A stretch of 64,000 nucleotides of DNA from Muribaculaceae bacterium (GCA_017557665.1 JAFYYI010000065.1:1-64000), one strand, 5' to 3'; positions 1 to 7,783 are shown, numbered from the stretch's first letter. Notes: generated by a model from the sequence alone, not told the origin. Numbers and translations are program-made.

Positions 1-16
1 AAATAACAACAAGAAA

Positions 17-199
17 ATGGCACATCCTAAAAGAAGACAGTCTAAGACTCGTACCGCTAAGCGCCGCACCCACGACGTGGCTGTGGCTCCGACCATCGCT
101 CAGTGCTCTAACTGTGGTGCATGGCATGTTTATCACACCGTATGCCCCGAGTGCGGTTACTACCGTGGCAAGAACGTGATGAACAAGGAGGAAGCCTAA
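17..199 (+). CDS. rpmF: 50S ribosomal protein L32
   Basis: A 60-residue basic protein of the length usual for L32. It starts with the typical MAHPKRRQSKTRTAKRRTH N-terminus, followed by a four-cysteine zinc ribbon (C30, C33, C43, C46). It is a structural protein of the large ribosomal subunit, near the peptidyl transferase region. It is the first gene of the window and is followed 168 bases later by fabH on the same strand, the common bacterial pairing of rpmF with fatty-acid genes. The plsX gene often found between them is absent here. Identification is by whole-length match to the family pattern. Confidence 0.97.
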   Translation: MAHPKRRQSKTRTAKRRTHDVAVAPTIAQCSNCGAWHVYHTVCPECGYYRGKNVMNKEEA

Positions 200-367
200 A
201 TCCCGTGACTGCCGATCGTCACAGCCCGTGGCGGCAGCAACATGAGATCCAAGCTTTACAAGATATCCTGAATGGGCTGAAGCCGATGTGCTTTCAAACT
301 CATTTGGGATATTACATTTAGAAACTAAATACTTTACTGTTAAAGATACACTAACGCTTTCAAGCTT

Positions 368-1351
368 ATGCTGAACGCAAAGATTACCGGCATCGCATCC
401 TATATACCCGACGATGTGCTGGACAACGAGATGCTCTCACAGATGGTGGACACCAACGATGAGTGGATCACTACCCGTGTGGGCGTCAAGGAACGTCGCA
501 TCCTCAACAAGCCGGTCGGCTCGTCATGGATGGGCATTCAAGCGGTGAACAAGCTCCTCGAGGAGACTGGCACCGACCGTAATGACATTGACCTGCTCAT
601 CTGCCCGACTTCCAACCCCGACCACAGGTTCCCCTCAACGGCATCCATCATTGCGCATGAGGTGGGTATTGAGAAGAAATGCTATGCCTATGATATCCAA
701 GCCGCTTGCGCAGGATTTCTTGTGGGACTTTACGAAGCCACCGCATTTATCCGCGCCGGCATCTACAAGAAGGTCATCGTCGTCTCGGCCGAGAAGATGT
801 CAAGCATGGTGGACTACAACGACCGTGCCACCTGCCCCCTCTTTGGCGACGCTGCAGCATGCATGCTGCTCGAGCCCACCGAGGAGAACATCGGCGTGAT
901 GGACGGCATCTTCCATGTGGACGGCTCGGGTCTGGAGCATCTGGTCTATAAGGCCGGCGGCTCGGCACTGCGCACCAGCCACGAGACTGTTGACGCCAAC
1001 TACCACTGTGTTTATCAGGAGGGTCGTGCGGTTTACCGCCACGCCGTCATCGACATGCTCACCTCGAGCAGGGACGTGATGAAGCGCAACAACCTCACCA
1101 ACGAGAACATCCAGTGGTTCGTGCCTCACCAGGCTAACCTTCGCATCATCGAGGCCGTCGGCCAACGCCTGGGCATCGACGAGAGCAAGGTGCTGGTCAA
1201 CATCGAGCACCGCGGCAACACCAGCGCCGCCAGCATCCCCTTGTGCCTTGACGAGAACAAGCATCGCATCAAGAAGGGTGACAAGCTGGTCCTGACCGCC
1301 TTTGGCGCAGGATTCACCTGGGGCGCGCTCTACCTCATCTGGTCGCTGTAA
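368..1351 (+). CDS. fabH: 3-oxoacyl-ACP synthase III (KAS III)
   Basis: A 327-residue enzyme that condenses acetyl-CoA with malonyl-ACP to start type II fatty acid synthesis in the cytoplasm. The KAS III triad is visible: Cys114 in QAACAGF, His254 in VPHQANLRI and Asn284 in HRGNTSAAS. Length and N-terminus match the family. The ATG at 368 is the first good start after the 168-base gap behind rpmF. It probably lies in the rpmF transcript, because no TAnnTTTG box was seen in the gap. It is followed by a 14-bp imperfect hairpin and then era. Confidence 0.96.
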   Translation: MLNAKITGIASYIPDDVLDNEMLSQMVDTNDEWITTRVGVKERRILNKPVGSSWMGIQAVNKLLEETGTDRNDIDLLICPTSNPDHRFPSTASIIAHEVGIEKKCYAYDIQAACAGFLVGLYEATAFIRAGIYKKVIVVSAEKMSSMVDYNDRATCPLFGDAAACMLLEPTEENIGVMDGIFHVDGSGLEHLVYKAGGSALRTSHETVDANYHCVYQEGRAVYRHAVIDMLTSSRDVMKRNNLTNENIQWFVPHQANLRIIEAVGQRLGIDESKVLVNIEHRGNTSAASIPLCLDENKHRIKKGDKLVLTAFGAGFTWGALYLIWSL

Positions 1352-1371
1352 AGCAACCGGACACATCGCTT

Positions 1372-1417
1372 GAAGCATCACTACTCCTAATGGAAACAAC
1401 ACGAGTAGCGATGCTTC
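1372..1417 (+). terminator. Hairpin after fabH
   Basis: Inverted repeat GAAGCATC-a-CTACTC / GAGTAG-c-GATGCTTC with a 16-base loop and one mismatch. It lies 20 bases after the fabH stop. Only a weak TT follows, so it may stabilise or partly terminate the transcript rather than act as a strong terminator. Confidence 0.5.
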
Positions 1418-1440
1418 TTGAATAAACAACACTACCAACC

Positions 1441-1482
1441 AGGGGACTAAAGTCTAAGGACTAAGGTCTAACAACTAAAAAC
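1441..1482 (+). repeat. GGACTAA-word repeat before era
   Basis: Degenerate short words (GGACTAAAGTCTAA, GGACTAAGGTCTAA, CAACTAAAAACC) run up to the era start codon. They resemble the GGGACTAGAAACTA repeats before der, cysS and other genes here and read in the same direction as the gene. Function unknown. Confidence 0.6.
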
Positions 1483-1490
1483 CAAAACCA

Positions 1491-2372
1491 ATGCATCGAG
1501 CAGGATTTGTCAACATCGTGGGCAACCCCAACGTCGGGAAATCAACATTGAGCAACCGACTCGTGGGCGAACGCCTCTCCATCATCACCAGCAAGGCCCA
1601 GACAACGCGGCACCGCATCATGGGCATCGTCAATGGCGATGACTACCAGATTGTCTTCAGCGACACCCCTGGCGTGCTCAAGCCCAAATTCAGGCTTCAA
1701 CAAAGCATGCTGGAGTACTCTCAAGGAGCCCTCGTCGATGCCGACGTGCTGCTCTACGTCACCGACGTGGTGGAGTCACCCACCAAGAACCAGGACTTCC
1801 TGGACCGTGTCGCCAAAGAGAAAATCCCCATCCTGCTGGTCATCAACAAGATTGACCTGCTCAAGGGCAACGACGAACTGGTGCGCATCATCGACCAGTG
1901 GAAACAGCTGTTGCCCAATGCTGAGGTGTTCCCCACCAGCGCTCTCGAGAACTTCAACGTGGACAACATCATGAAGCGCATCGTGGAGCTGCTGCCCGAG
2001 TGCCCGCCCTACTTCGGCAAAGACGCGCTCACCGACCGCAGCAGCCGCTTCTTTGTCACCGAAATCGTGCGCGAGAAGATCCTGACGACCTATGACAAGG
2101 AGGTCCCCTACGCCACCCAGGTCATCGTCGAGAAGTTTGACGAGAGCGATACCGCCATCCACATCATGGCGGTCATCTATGTTGAGCGCGACAGCCAGAA
2201 GGGCATCATCATCGGCCACCAGGGCAAGATGCTCAAGCGCGTTGGCACCGAGGCCCGCAAGGACATCGAGAAATTCTTCGAGAAAAAGGTGTTCCTTGAA
2301 CTCTACGTCAAGGTGGAGAAGGACTGGCGCAACCAGGAGAGCAAGTTGCGCGCCTTCGGCTACATCGAGTAA
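1491..2372 (+). CDS. era: GTPase Era
   Basis: A 293-residue ribosome-assembly GTPase that binds the 3' end of 16S rRNA during 30S maturation. The G domain shows G1 GNPNVGKST (about residues 11-19), G2 with TTRHR, G3 DTPG, G4 NKID and G5 TSALE. The C-terminal KH RNA-binding domain is seen as GHQGKMLKRVGTEARKDIE. Length is normal. It sits directly before der, a second ribosome-assembly GTPase, with only a repeat-filled gap of about 100 bases between them. Confidence 0.97.
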   Translation: MHRAGFVNIVGNPNVGKSTLSNRLVGERLSIITSKAQTTRHRIMGIVNGDDYQIVFSDTPGVLKPKFRLQQSMLEYSQGALVDADVLLYVTDVVESPTKNQDFLDRVAKEKIPILLVINKIDLLKGNDELVRIIDQWKQLLPNAEVFPTSALENFNVDNIMKRIVELLPECPPYFGKDALTDRSSRFFVTEIVREKILTTYDKEVPYATQVIVEKFDESDTAIHIMAVIYVERDSQKGIIIGHQGKMLKRVGTEARKDIEKFFEKKVFLELYVKVEKDWRNQESKLRAFGYIE

Positions 2373-2390
2373 AAAACAGAAAACTAACAA

Positions 2391-2464
2391 CTAGAAACCA
2401 GGGACTAGGGACTAGAAACTAAGGACTAGAAACTAGGGACTAGAAACTAGGGACTAGAAACTAA
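2391..2464 (+). repeat. GGGACTAGAAACTA repeat array between era and der
   Basis: At least five near-copies of GGGACTAGAAACTA or GGACTAGAAACTA fill the gap between era and der and stop 12 bases before the der ATG. Direction is the same as transcription. The same words occur at 7672-7783, 16487-16535, 43173-43230 and 47333-47384. This looks like a lineage-specific intergenic repeat rather than chance, since unit length and direction are kept. Confidence 0.85.
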
Positions 2465-2475
2465 ATTAAACAAAT

Positions 2476-3789
2476 ATGGGACGATTAGTAGCTATTGTAG
2501 GAAGACCCAATGTGGGCAAGTCAACGCTGTTTAACCGCTTGACCCAAACCCGCGCCGCCATCGTCAACGACACCAGCGGCACCACCCGTGACCGCCAGTA
2601 CGGCAAGATGGAGTGGAACGGCATGGAGATGTCGGTGGTCGACACCGGCGGATGGGTGGTCAACAGCGAGGACATCTTTGAGGAAGAGATCAACAAGCAG
2701 GTGCATCTCGCCATCGAGGAGGCCGATGTCATCCTCTTTGTCGTGGACATCAAGAACGGTATTACCGACCTCGATGACCATGTTGCCGACATCCTGCGCC
2801 GCACTTCCAAACCCGTCATCGTTGTTGCCAACAAGGACGACAATAACCAGAACATGTATGCCGAGGCCGAGTTCTACTCCCTCGGACTGGGAGAGCCCTT
2901 CTCCATCTCGGCTGCCAACGGCAACGGCACGGGCGACCTCCTCGACGAGGTGGTCAAGAAAATGCCCAGCAAGGCCGAGGAAGCCATCGAGGAGGAGCTG
3001 CCCCGATTCGCCATCGTCGGCAGGCCCAATGCCGGCAAATCGTCGCTGGTGAACTCGCTCATGGACGAGCAGCGCAACATCGTCACCGACATCGCCGGCA
3101 CCACGCGCGACAGCATCTACTCGCGCTACAACAAGTTCGGCTTCGACTTCTACCTGGTCGACACCGCCGGCATCCGCAAGAAGAACAAGGTCAACGAGGA
3201 CATCGAGTACTACTCGGTGCTGCGCTCCATCCGTGCCATCGAGAACAGCGACGTGTGCATCCTGCTCATCGACGCCACACGAGGCGTCGAGGCCCAGGAC
3301 GTCAACATCTTCTCCATCATCCAGAAGAACCGCAAGGGGCTCGTCGTGCTCGTCAACAAGTGGGACCTCGCCCAGAACAAGACCCAGCAGTCCATCGACT
3401 ATTTCGAGGCCACCATTCGCGAGCGCTTCGCTCCGTTCACCGATTTCCCCATCATCTTCGGGTCGGCGCTCACCAAGCAGCGCATCCACAAGGTGCTCCA
3501 GACGGCCATCGACGTGCACAACAACCGCAAGATTGTCATTCCCACCTCGCAGCTCAACAACGTCCTGCAGGAGGCCATTCAAGCCTATCCGCCCCCTGCC
3601 GTTAAGGGCAAGTACATCAAAATCAAGTACATCACCATGTTGAAGGGTGCTCACGTTCCCACGTTCATCTTCTTCTGCAACCTGCCGCAATGGGTCAAGG
3701 ACCCCTACAAGCGCTATCTGGAGAACAAGATTCGCGAGCACTGGAACCTGCATGGCACGCCCATCAATCTGTTCTTCCGCGAGAAATAG
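2476..3789 (+). CDS. der: Double-domain GTPase Der (EngA)
   Basis: A 437-residue ribosome biogenesis GTPase with two tandem G domains and a C-terminal KH-like domain, acting in 50S maturation. Domain 1 has GRPNVGKST at residues 9-17, DTGG and NKDD. Domain 2 has GRPNAGKSS near residue 182, DTAG and NKWD. The KH-like end is seen as [16 protein letters not shown]. Length fits the family. The start at 2476 follows directly after a repeat array and matches the conserved [12 protein letters not shown] beginning. Confidence 0.97.
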   Translation: MGRLVAIVGRPNVGKSTLFNRLTQTRAAIVNDTSGTTRDRQYGKMEWNGMEMSVVDTGGWVVNSEDIFEEEINKQVHLAIEEADVILFVVDIKNGITDLDDHVADILRRTSKPVIVVANKDDNNQNMYAEAEFYSLGLGEPFSISAANGNGTGDLLDEVVKKMPSKAEEAIEEELPRFAIVGRPNAGKSSLVNSLMDEQRNIVTDIAGTTRDSIYSRYNKFGFDFYLVDTAGIRKKNKVNEDIEYYSVLRSIRAIENSDVCILLIDATRGVEAQDVNIFSIIQKNRKGLVVLVNKWDLAQNKTQQSIDYFEATIRERFAPFTDFPIIFGSALTKQRIHKVLQTAIDVHNNRKIVIPTSQLNNVLQEAIQAYPPPAVKGKYIKIKYITMLKGAHVPTFIFFCNLPQWVKDPYKRYLENKIREHWNLHGTPINLFFREK

Positions 3790-3850
3790 GCCAGAGGCCC
3801 CACTACTGAAAACAATTACAAGAATTTATATTCAAATAATGGCCAAAAAA

Positions 3851-3883
3851 TTTGGCATATTACCGATTTTATTATTACCTTTG
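3851..3883 (+). promoter_or_regulatory. Promoter without an obvious gene (TTTG-N21-TAccTTTG)
   Basis: TTTG at 3851-3854 and TACCTTTG at 3876-3883 are 21 bases apart, the spacing expected of a Bacteroidota -33/-7 promoter. No protein gene follows on this strand before the convergent gene ending at 4042, so it may drive a small RNA. Confidence 0.5.
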
Positions 3884-3889
3884 CAGTGT

Positions 3890-4016
3890 TAAACAATTAA
3901 AACAGGTTTTTCAACTTAGATTATTGTTTTTGGTCATCGATTTTAGGCAACAAACAACAAGAACATATATACTTGAATTTTGGTTATGAAGATGGTGTGC
4001 TTTTGTGAAAAAGTGC
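3890..4016 (+). ncRNA. Candidate small RNA downstream of der
   Basis: This is the stretch after the orphan promoter at 3851-3883. It ends in a hairpin at about 3992-4016 (GTGTGCTTTT / AAAAGTGCAC, loop GTGA, two wobble pairs) followed by TTTCGCTTTC. The only frame in it is a 22-codon ORF starting at 3986. Inference from promoter plus hairpin only; no known RNA family recognised. Confidence 0.25.
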
Positions 4017-4041
4017 ACTTTCGCTTTCTATACACCCCATC

Positions 4042-4827
4042 CTACTGCCTGTAGTGCAACTTGCCATTGATGTAGATCGCGTCCTCGTCGGCGATGTAAG
4101 CGATGGACCAGTATGGGGCAATATCAACAATCTCCACGACATCGGTCAGCAGATTGCCATGATCGTCATAGGCCTGTTTTTCCATATATTCCTCCTCGGT
4201 CGACATCCACTGCTCCTCCAGGAAACCTAACATGTAAGGGCGATAACGCACATCCCCCGGATCAGAATAGGAGCAAAAGCGAAGGGTCCTTCCATCAACA
4301 TAGAGCTTGATGATGCCGTCTTCGACTTCCAGCGGATCCTCAAAGCAATAGCCTTCAGGCCAAATCTCGTTTCTGAACACATACCTTATCGCGTAATACT
4401 GCTGATGCGCCTTGGTCTGAGCGGCATCATAGTACTTTCGTAATTCGCCGTCATCGCTATAGCTGTAGAACTTGTGCCCGTTGATATTGGCGAGAAAGAT
4501 GCGGACCTCGTCTCCGTCAGGTGATACAAAGGTGGCGCCATCCTTCACCAGCTCAACAGGAAGTGGGGACATCTGGTACTGCTTGACCGTCACGCGCGAT
4601 TTCAAGATAAGACTTGAGTAGTACTCACCCGTATCATCTCCTTCATATTTGTACTTCGTTGTGCTGTAGTCCACCATCCGGTTAATCGGGTCGTTGCTGT
4701 CAACAATCAACTGGCCCTTGGTGTAATTGTCAAAATCACAATTGGCATAATAGGCCGTCAGTTTGCCCTGTGCGAACAACATCAAGGGCAGGCACACCAA
4801 TGATAGGAATAGCAATGTCTTTTTCAT
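4042..4827 (-). CDS. Secreted protein of unknown function
   Basis: A 261-residue protein. The chosen start is the ATG at 4827, which begins a clear signal peptide (MKKTLLFLSLVCLPLMLFAQ). An upstream in-frame ATG at 4857 would overlap the promoter box. After the signal the protein is rich in Tyr, Asp and Glu with many predicted beta-type stretches, and no family was recognised. No lipobox: the residue at the cleavage region is Gln, so it is probably periplasmic or exported. It is transcribed alone, divergently from the coiled-coil gene at 4943, with overlapping promoters between them. Confidence 0.75.
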   Translation of the reverse strand: MKKTLLFLSLVCLPLMLFAQGKLTAYYANCDFDNYTKGQLIVDSNDPINRMVDYSTTKYKYEGDDTGEYYSSLILKSRVTVKQYQMSPLPVELVKDGATFVSPDGDEVRIFLANINGHKFYSYSDDGELRKYYDAAQTKAHQQYYAIRYVFRNEIWPEGYCFEDPLEVEDGIIKLYVDGRTLRFCSYSDPGDVRYRPYMLGFLEEQWMSTEEEYMEKQAYDDHGNLLTDVVEIVDIAPYWSIAYIADEDAIYINGKLHYRQ

Positions 4828-4854
4828 AATCGTCGTCAATCTGGTTACTACTTG

Positions 4855-4862
4855 CAAAAGTA
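4855..4862 (-). promoter_or_regulatory. -7 box for the secreted protein gene 4042-4827
   Basis: TACTTTTG on the minus strand matches TAnnTTTG and lies 27 bases before the chosen ATG at 4827. This supports that start over the one at 4857. Confidence 0.6.
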
Positions 4863-4870
4863 ATCATTTC

Positions 4871-4902
4871 TTTGGCTCAATCAAAACAATTCACTACCTT
4901 TG
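4871..4902 (+). promoter_or_regulatory. Promoter for the coiled-coil protein gene
   Basis: TTTG at 4871-4874, a 20-base spacer, then TACCTTTG at 4895-4902: the cleanest -33/-7 pair in the window. It lies 40 bases before the ATG at 4943. The two divergent promoters here are only nine bases apart and may compete. Confidence 0.75.
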
Positions 4903-4942
4903 CCATCAAAAAATAAACAATTCTATAACTTAATCTGTCATT

Positions 4943-5644
4943 ATGAAGAATATCAGACTCATGGTCATCGCTTTGACCATCGCAACCATCACCGCCCTGA
5001 CGCCTAACGCCACGGCCCAGAGCGCTCAAGACGTTGAGGAGCTCGAGAACCAGATCGAGCAGCACGAGAAGAACATCAAGGAGAAAGAGACCGCCATCAA
5101 GGAACTCGAGGAAGAGATCGAGAACCTCAAGTCGCAGCTCAAGGAGAAGGAATCCCAAAAGAAAGCCCTCGAGAAGGAACTCAAGAACGAGATCAAGGAG
5201 CGCAAGGACAAGTTCACCACCCGCGACGGCCTCGTCTATGACCAGGAAATCGTCGACGTGCTCTACAACCCCTATAACAAGACAGATGTCGAGGAAGCGC
5301 TCGAGAGCTTCGAGGGCATGGAGACCAAGGATGTGATCAAGAAGAAAGAGCTCGTCGAGAAATACGGCGAATACACCAAGGACCTCAAGGAGTTCATGGA
5401 GAAGATGAAGAAGAAACTCACCGAGAACCACTGGAAATACACCTCCTCGACCAGCGATCTGTACAAGAGATTTGAGAAAGAACTCAAGGGCACCAAGTAC
5501 TGGAAAATCTATAACAAGAAAGAGAAGAACGAGAGCATCGACTACCTCGACCGCGTCATGGACAAGATTGTCATGTTCAAGAACGACGGCCTCAAGAGCG
5601 AGACTCAATTCAACGAGATTCTCAACATGCTCTACGCCAACTAA
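4943..5644 (+). CDS. Secreted coiled-coil protein of unknown function
   Basis: A 233-residue protein with a signal peptide (MKNIRLMVIALTIATITALT, cleavage near AQSAQD). It is followed by a long Glu/Lys-rich heptad region, about residues 28-95, that should form a coiled coil. The C-terminal half is also highly charged and helical and has no recognised domain. No membrane anchor or lipobox is seen. It is probably a periplasmic or surface helical protein. It is monocistronic, with a strong promoter at 4871-4902, and is followed by the tRNA gene on the opposite strand. Confidence 0.8.
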   Translation: MKNIRLMVIALTIATITALTPNATAQSAQDVEELENQIEQHEKNIKEKETAIKELEEEIENLKSQLKEKESQKKALEKELKNEIKERKDKFTTRDGLVYDQEIVDVLYNPYNKTDVEEALESFEGMETKDVIKKKELVEKYGEYTKDLKEFMEKMKKKLTENHWKYTSSTSDLYKRFEKELKGTKYWKIYNKKEKNESIDYLDRVMDKIVMFKNDGLKSETQFNEILNMLYAN

Positions 5645-5795
5645 AACCGCCGCCTATAGCGCGGCTCAAACCTGTTTGCCAGCATGATGTGCGGGAAAAA
5701 GACATGCAAGTCCCTGCGTGAAATCCGCTGCCGCATCGCCAGGGCAAGAAGATCGTGCTAGCAGGTTTCTGGCAAGAGAACAAACGAAAAACAAA

Positions 5796-5825
5796 AATCG
5801 CCGGCACCATCACGTGTCGGCGATT
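5796..5825 (-). terminator. Terminator of the tRNA gene
   Basis: A 12-bp stem with one G-U pair (AATCGCCGGCAC / GTGTCGGCGATT). On the minus strand it is followed by TTTTTGTTTTT, starting four bases after the tRNA 3' end. It is a standard intrinsic terminator. Confidence 0.85.
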
Positions 5826-5829
5826 CTTG

Positions 5830-5903
5830 TGGTCCCACTTGGGCTTGAACCAAGGACTCCCTGATTATGAGTCAGGTGCTCTAACCAACTGAGCTATAGG
5901 ACC
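5830..5903 (-). tRNA. tRNA with CAT anticodon (elongator Met or Ile2)
   Basis: A 74-nt cloverleaf can be drawn: acceptor GGTCCTA / TGGGACC, D-arm AGCTCAGTTGGTTAGAGC, anticodon stem CCTGA / TCAGG with loop CTCATAA (anticodon CAT), and T-arm TTGG-TTCAAGC-CCAA. CCA is not encoded. It is not the initiator type, since the first base pair is G-C and the three G-C pairs of the initiator anticodon stem are missing. CAT may be Met, or Ile2 after lysidine modification. The GGTTCAAG T-loop and the acceptor stem resemble Ile2 more, but I cannot settle this by eye. Confidence 0.95.
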
Positions 5904-5935
5904 GGCTCGATGGCGCTTGCCATCAAAAGCGGCTG

Positions 5936-5943
5936 CAAAGATA
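5936..5943 (-). promoter_or_regulatory. -7 box of the tRNA gene
   Basis: TATCTTTG on the minus strand, 32 bases before the mature tRNA 5' end. It is a good match to TAnnTTTG. The stretch 5944-6169 upstream holds no gene. Confidence 0.7.
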
Positions 5944-6169
5944 CAAAATATTTGCGAAACCGCAACGCTATTCACGTTTTTTCTATCCTTTTCGTGAACA
6001 TATTGAACGCGCAAGGGCACGAACGGCAGGAATCAAGGCACAGCACCCAAAGATAATGAATTGTTACTGTTACCAGTGGTTTGTCTATCAAATCAGGCAT
6101 AATAAGACTTAATTTCTTATTTTAAAGTTTTTTAAGACTTAAAGTTTTTTTAATTAGTGAAAAATTTAC

Positions 6170-6177
6170 TTAATTTG
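6170..6177 (+). promoter_or_regulatory. Possible -7 box for the RNA at 6183-6326
   Basis: TTAATTTG differs from TAnnTTTG at one position. A T-run at 6145-6151 sits at the -33 distance. It lies at the end of an AT-rich stretch. Confidence 0.35.
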
Positions 6178-6182
6178 CAACG

Positions 6183-6326
6183 CAATACGAAAGAGTGGAT
6201 AATATTGCCGTGTTACACGAGCAATGGTCTGTACTAAAGATAAATGCTTTTATGGGGTAAATATAGTTTTCAAGTATTAGTAATTAATGAGGGTCTCAGC
6301 AGTGAATGCTCAGACCTTTTTATTTT
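6183..6326 (+). ncRNA. Candidate structured RNA or attenuator leader
   Basis: Two hairpins are visible. The first, at 6204-6225, is ATTGC-CGTG-TTA-CACG-A-GCAAT. The second, at 6292-6316, is GGTCTCAGCA / TGCTCAGACC with one C-C mismatch, followed by TTTTTATTTT, so it looks like an intrinsic terminator. GGTCTG at 6226-6231 can pair perfectly with CAGACC of the terminator's 3' arm and so could act as an anti-terminator. The next gene starts 224 bases further on at 6551. It could be an independent small RNA or a regulated leader of that gene. No named RNA family was recognised. Confidence 0.45.
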
Positions 6327-6396
6327 AGAAAATGATATAACTGTTGGCCCAAAACCCTGCGGGGCTAATGCGAACCTTTAGTTCGGCGAAGCCAAT

Positions 6397-6480
6397 TACA
6401 CAAATTCATCAAATTTTTGCGAATAGATTTTTATTTTTTCGTGAAATAAGTTTCATTAGCGAAATTCGCATTAAAAAAAC
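6397..6480 (+). repeat. AATTCGTGAAATT-type intergenic words before the SH3-like gene
   Basis: AT-rich degenerate words (ACAAATTCATC, TTTTTGCGAAT, TTCGTGAAATAAG, TTAGCGAAATTCGC) end in ATTAAAAAAAC. GCGAAT at 6420 and ATTCGC near 6470 can pair. Just upstream, 6361-6393 holds a small hairpin (GGCT-N4-CGAAC-CTTTA-GTTCG-N4-AGCC). Together with 6327-6360 this fills the gap before 6551, and no gene is seen in it. Confidence 0.4.
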
Positions 6481-6550
6481 TTTCAGGGTCAACTCCTATA
6501 TCATTCCCTTAATTTTAGAGAATGATTATTAACCATTAAATATTACTGAC

Positions 6551-7000
6551 ATGAACAAGATGCTGAAAAAACTGACTTTTTTATTGGCTGCCATGCTGAT
6601 GATGAGCGTTGCCACCGCCAGCGCGCAGAGCATGAAGATGGTCGTTGACAGTAAGGGAAATGTTGTGGGACGATATGTCAAGACCAACAAGACTACCTAC
6701 ACCGTTGACGTCCAAGATACTTATGACGTTCCCATGAAGGGACTCAAGGTGGTCACCTTCAGCGCCAAGAACGGACAGGGCGTGGTCTATCGTGACCAGA
6801 CCCGCAAGGGTAATATCAACGTCCGCAAGGGGCCGTCAACCAATACGGCCGTGGTGGCCAAAATCCCCGAATATGACGGTGTTCCCGAGACCTTCCCCTG
6901 CCTGGGAAAAGTGAACGGATGGTACAAAATACGCATCCATGGCAAAGTGGGCTATGTGCGTGAAGATCTCGCCGAGTGGGACGGCATGAGTAGTTTCTAA
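6551..7000 (+). CDS. Small secreted protein with a bacterial SH3-like domain
   Basis: A 149-residue protein with an N-terminal signal peptide ending at SAQS (about residue 26). Residues about 85-140 look like a bacterial SH3 domain: NVRKGPSTNTAVVAKI, then a Gly-Trp-Tyr-Lys-Ile motif and GKVGYVREDLAEW. Such domains usually bind cell-wall peptides or other ligands outside the cytoplasm. No catalytic domain is attached. The upstream gap of more than 600 bases holds the candidate RNA at 6183-6326. Its 3' end overlaps the convergent WbqC-like gene by four bases. Confidence 0.8.
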   Translation: MNKMLKKLTFLLAAMLMMSVATASAQSMKMVVDSKGNVVGRYVKTNKTTYTVDVQDTYDVPMKGLKVVTFSAKNGQGVVYRDQTRKGNINVRKGPSTNTAVVAKIPEYDGVPETFPCLGKVNGWYKIRIHGKVGYVREDLAEWDGMSSF

Positions 7001-7665
7001 CGGTTCCCCGAAACAGGAAAGTCGGCCGCCATCTTCATTAATGTGAAGATGCCCTCACGACCCAGGTTCATCATCAGGTCGAGGATGCTCAGGTCGGGGG
7101 CAAAGCCCTCACGGACGGCGGTCCACATCTGGTAATAAGGCACGTTGGCGATGGCCAGCGTGTCGCTTTTTTTCATGGCGATGCGGCCGCGCAGGTCCAC
7201 CACATTTTCAACGCCTTTCTCCCCTGCCCCATAGCAGGTGTTTATCGGCAGGTCCATGAAATCGACAACGACCTGATGCAGTTGGGCATTGAAGTCGTGC
7301 AGGTAGCGTTGCTGGCCGTGAATGACACGCGAGAGGTCGTCGGCAACGTAGTCGAAGTAGGGCGAACGGCCGTAAGCCGAGAACAGGGCACCCCAATGCA
7401 GGCGTCGCCAGTCGCCGTGTTCCGAGATGAGCACGTCGCGCAAGGGGGTCATCATGTTGTTGGTGGAGCCCACGAGGGGCACGGTGAACGTCTGCAGGCC
7501 GTTGGGCCCGTCGATGCGATAGCGATGATGGCTGTGACGCAACGGCAAGCGCAGTTCGTCAAGGTCCACCATCAAATGGCCGGCCTTGAGGGCAGCGGCA
7601 TAGCACCGCACACTCGCGGCACACATGCTGCCCATCACCACTGTCGTTGCCGATGAAAGTAGCAT
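6997..7665 (-). CDS. WbqC-like family protein
   Basis: A 222-residue protein resembling the WbqC-like family (PF08889): early SxRCYAAALKAG, a SHHRYRI-(D)GPNGLQTFTVPL core, then LRDVLIS...W...H...AYGRSPYF and a C-terminal LxIxNVPYY-like stretch. WbqC proteins are found in polysaccharide and LPS loci, but their reaction is not firmly known. In Bacteroidales a WbqC-like gene commonly sits next to lepB, as here. It is separated from lepB by 163 bases filled with repeats and is probably the last gene of that transcript. Confidence 0.8.
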   Translation of the reverse strand: MLLSSATTVVMGSMCAASVRCYAAALKAGHLMVDLDELRLPLRHSHHRYRIDGPNGLQTFTVPLVGSTNNMMTPLRDVLISEHGDWRRLHWGALFSAYGRSPYFDYVADDLSRVIHGQQRYLHDFNAQLHQVVVDFMDLPINTCYGAGEKGVENVVDLRGRIAMKKSDTLAIANVPYYQMWTAVREGFAPDLSILDLMMNLGREGIFTLMKMAADFPVSGNR

Positions 7666-7671
7666 TGTTAG

Positions 7672-7783
7672 TTTCTAGTTTTTAGTCCCTAGTTTCTAGT
7701 CCCTGGTTTCTAGTCCCTGGTTTCTAGTCCCTGGTTTCTAGTCCCTGGTTTCTAGTCCCTGGTTTCTAGTCCCTAGTCCCTGG
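7672..7783 (-). repeat. Tandem 14-bp repeat between lepB and the WbqC-like gene
   Basis: On the plus strand TTTCTAGTCCCTGG is repeated in exact 14-bp register: five full units plus a partial sixth at 7693-7783, with degenerate copies on the WbqC side. Read along the genes (minus strand) this is GGGACTAGAAACCA, the same word and direction as the arrays before der and cysS. It ends seven bases before the WbqC-like start codon. It is the longest and most regular of these arrays, so its copy number may vary between strains. Confidence 0.95.

Noticed and set aside
6344..6532. 62-codon frame on the plus strand before the SH3-like gene
   Set aside because: It lies in AT-rich repeat words, has no similarity or promoter placement, and its translation has no domain features.
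7672..7783. Possible CRISPR array
   Set aside because: The units are 14 bp and contiguous, with no unique spacers and no cas genes anywhere in the window.
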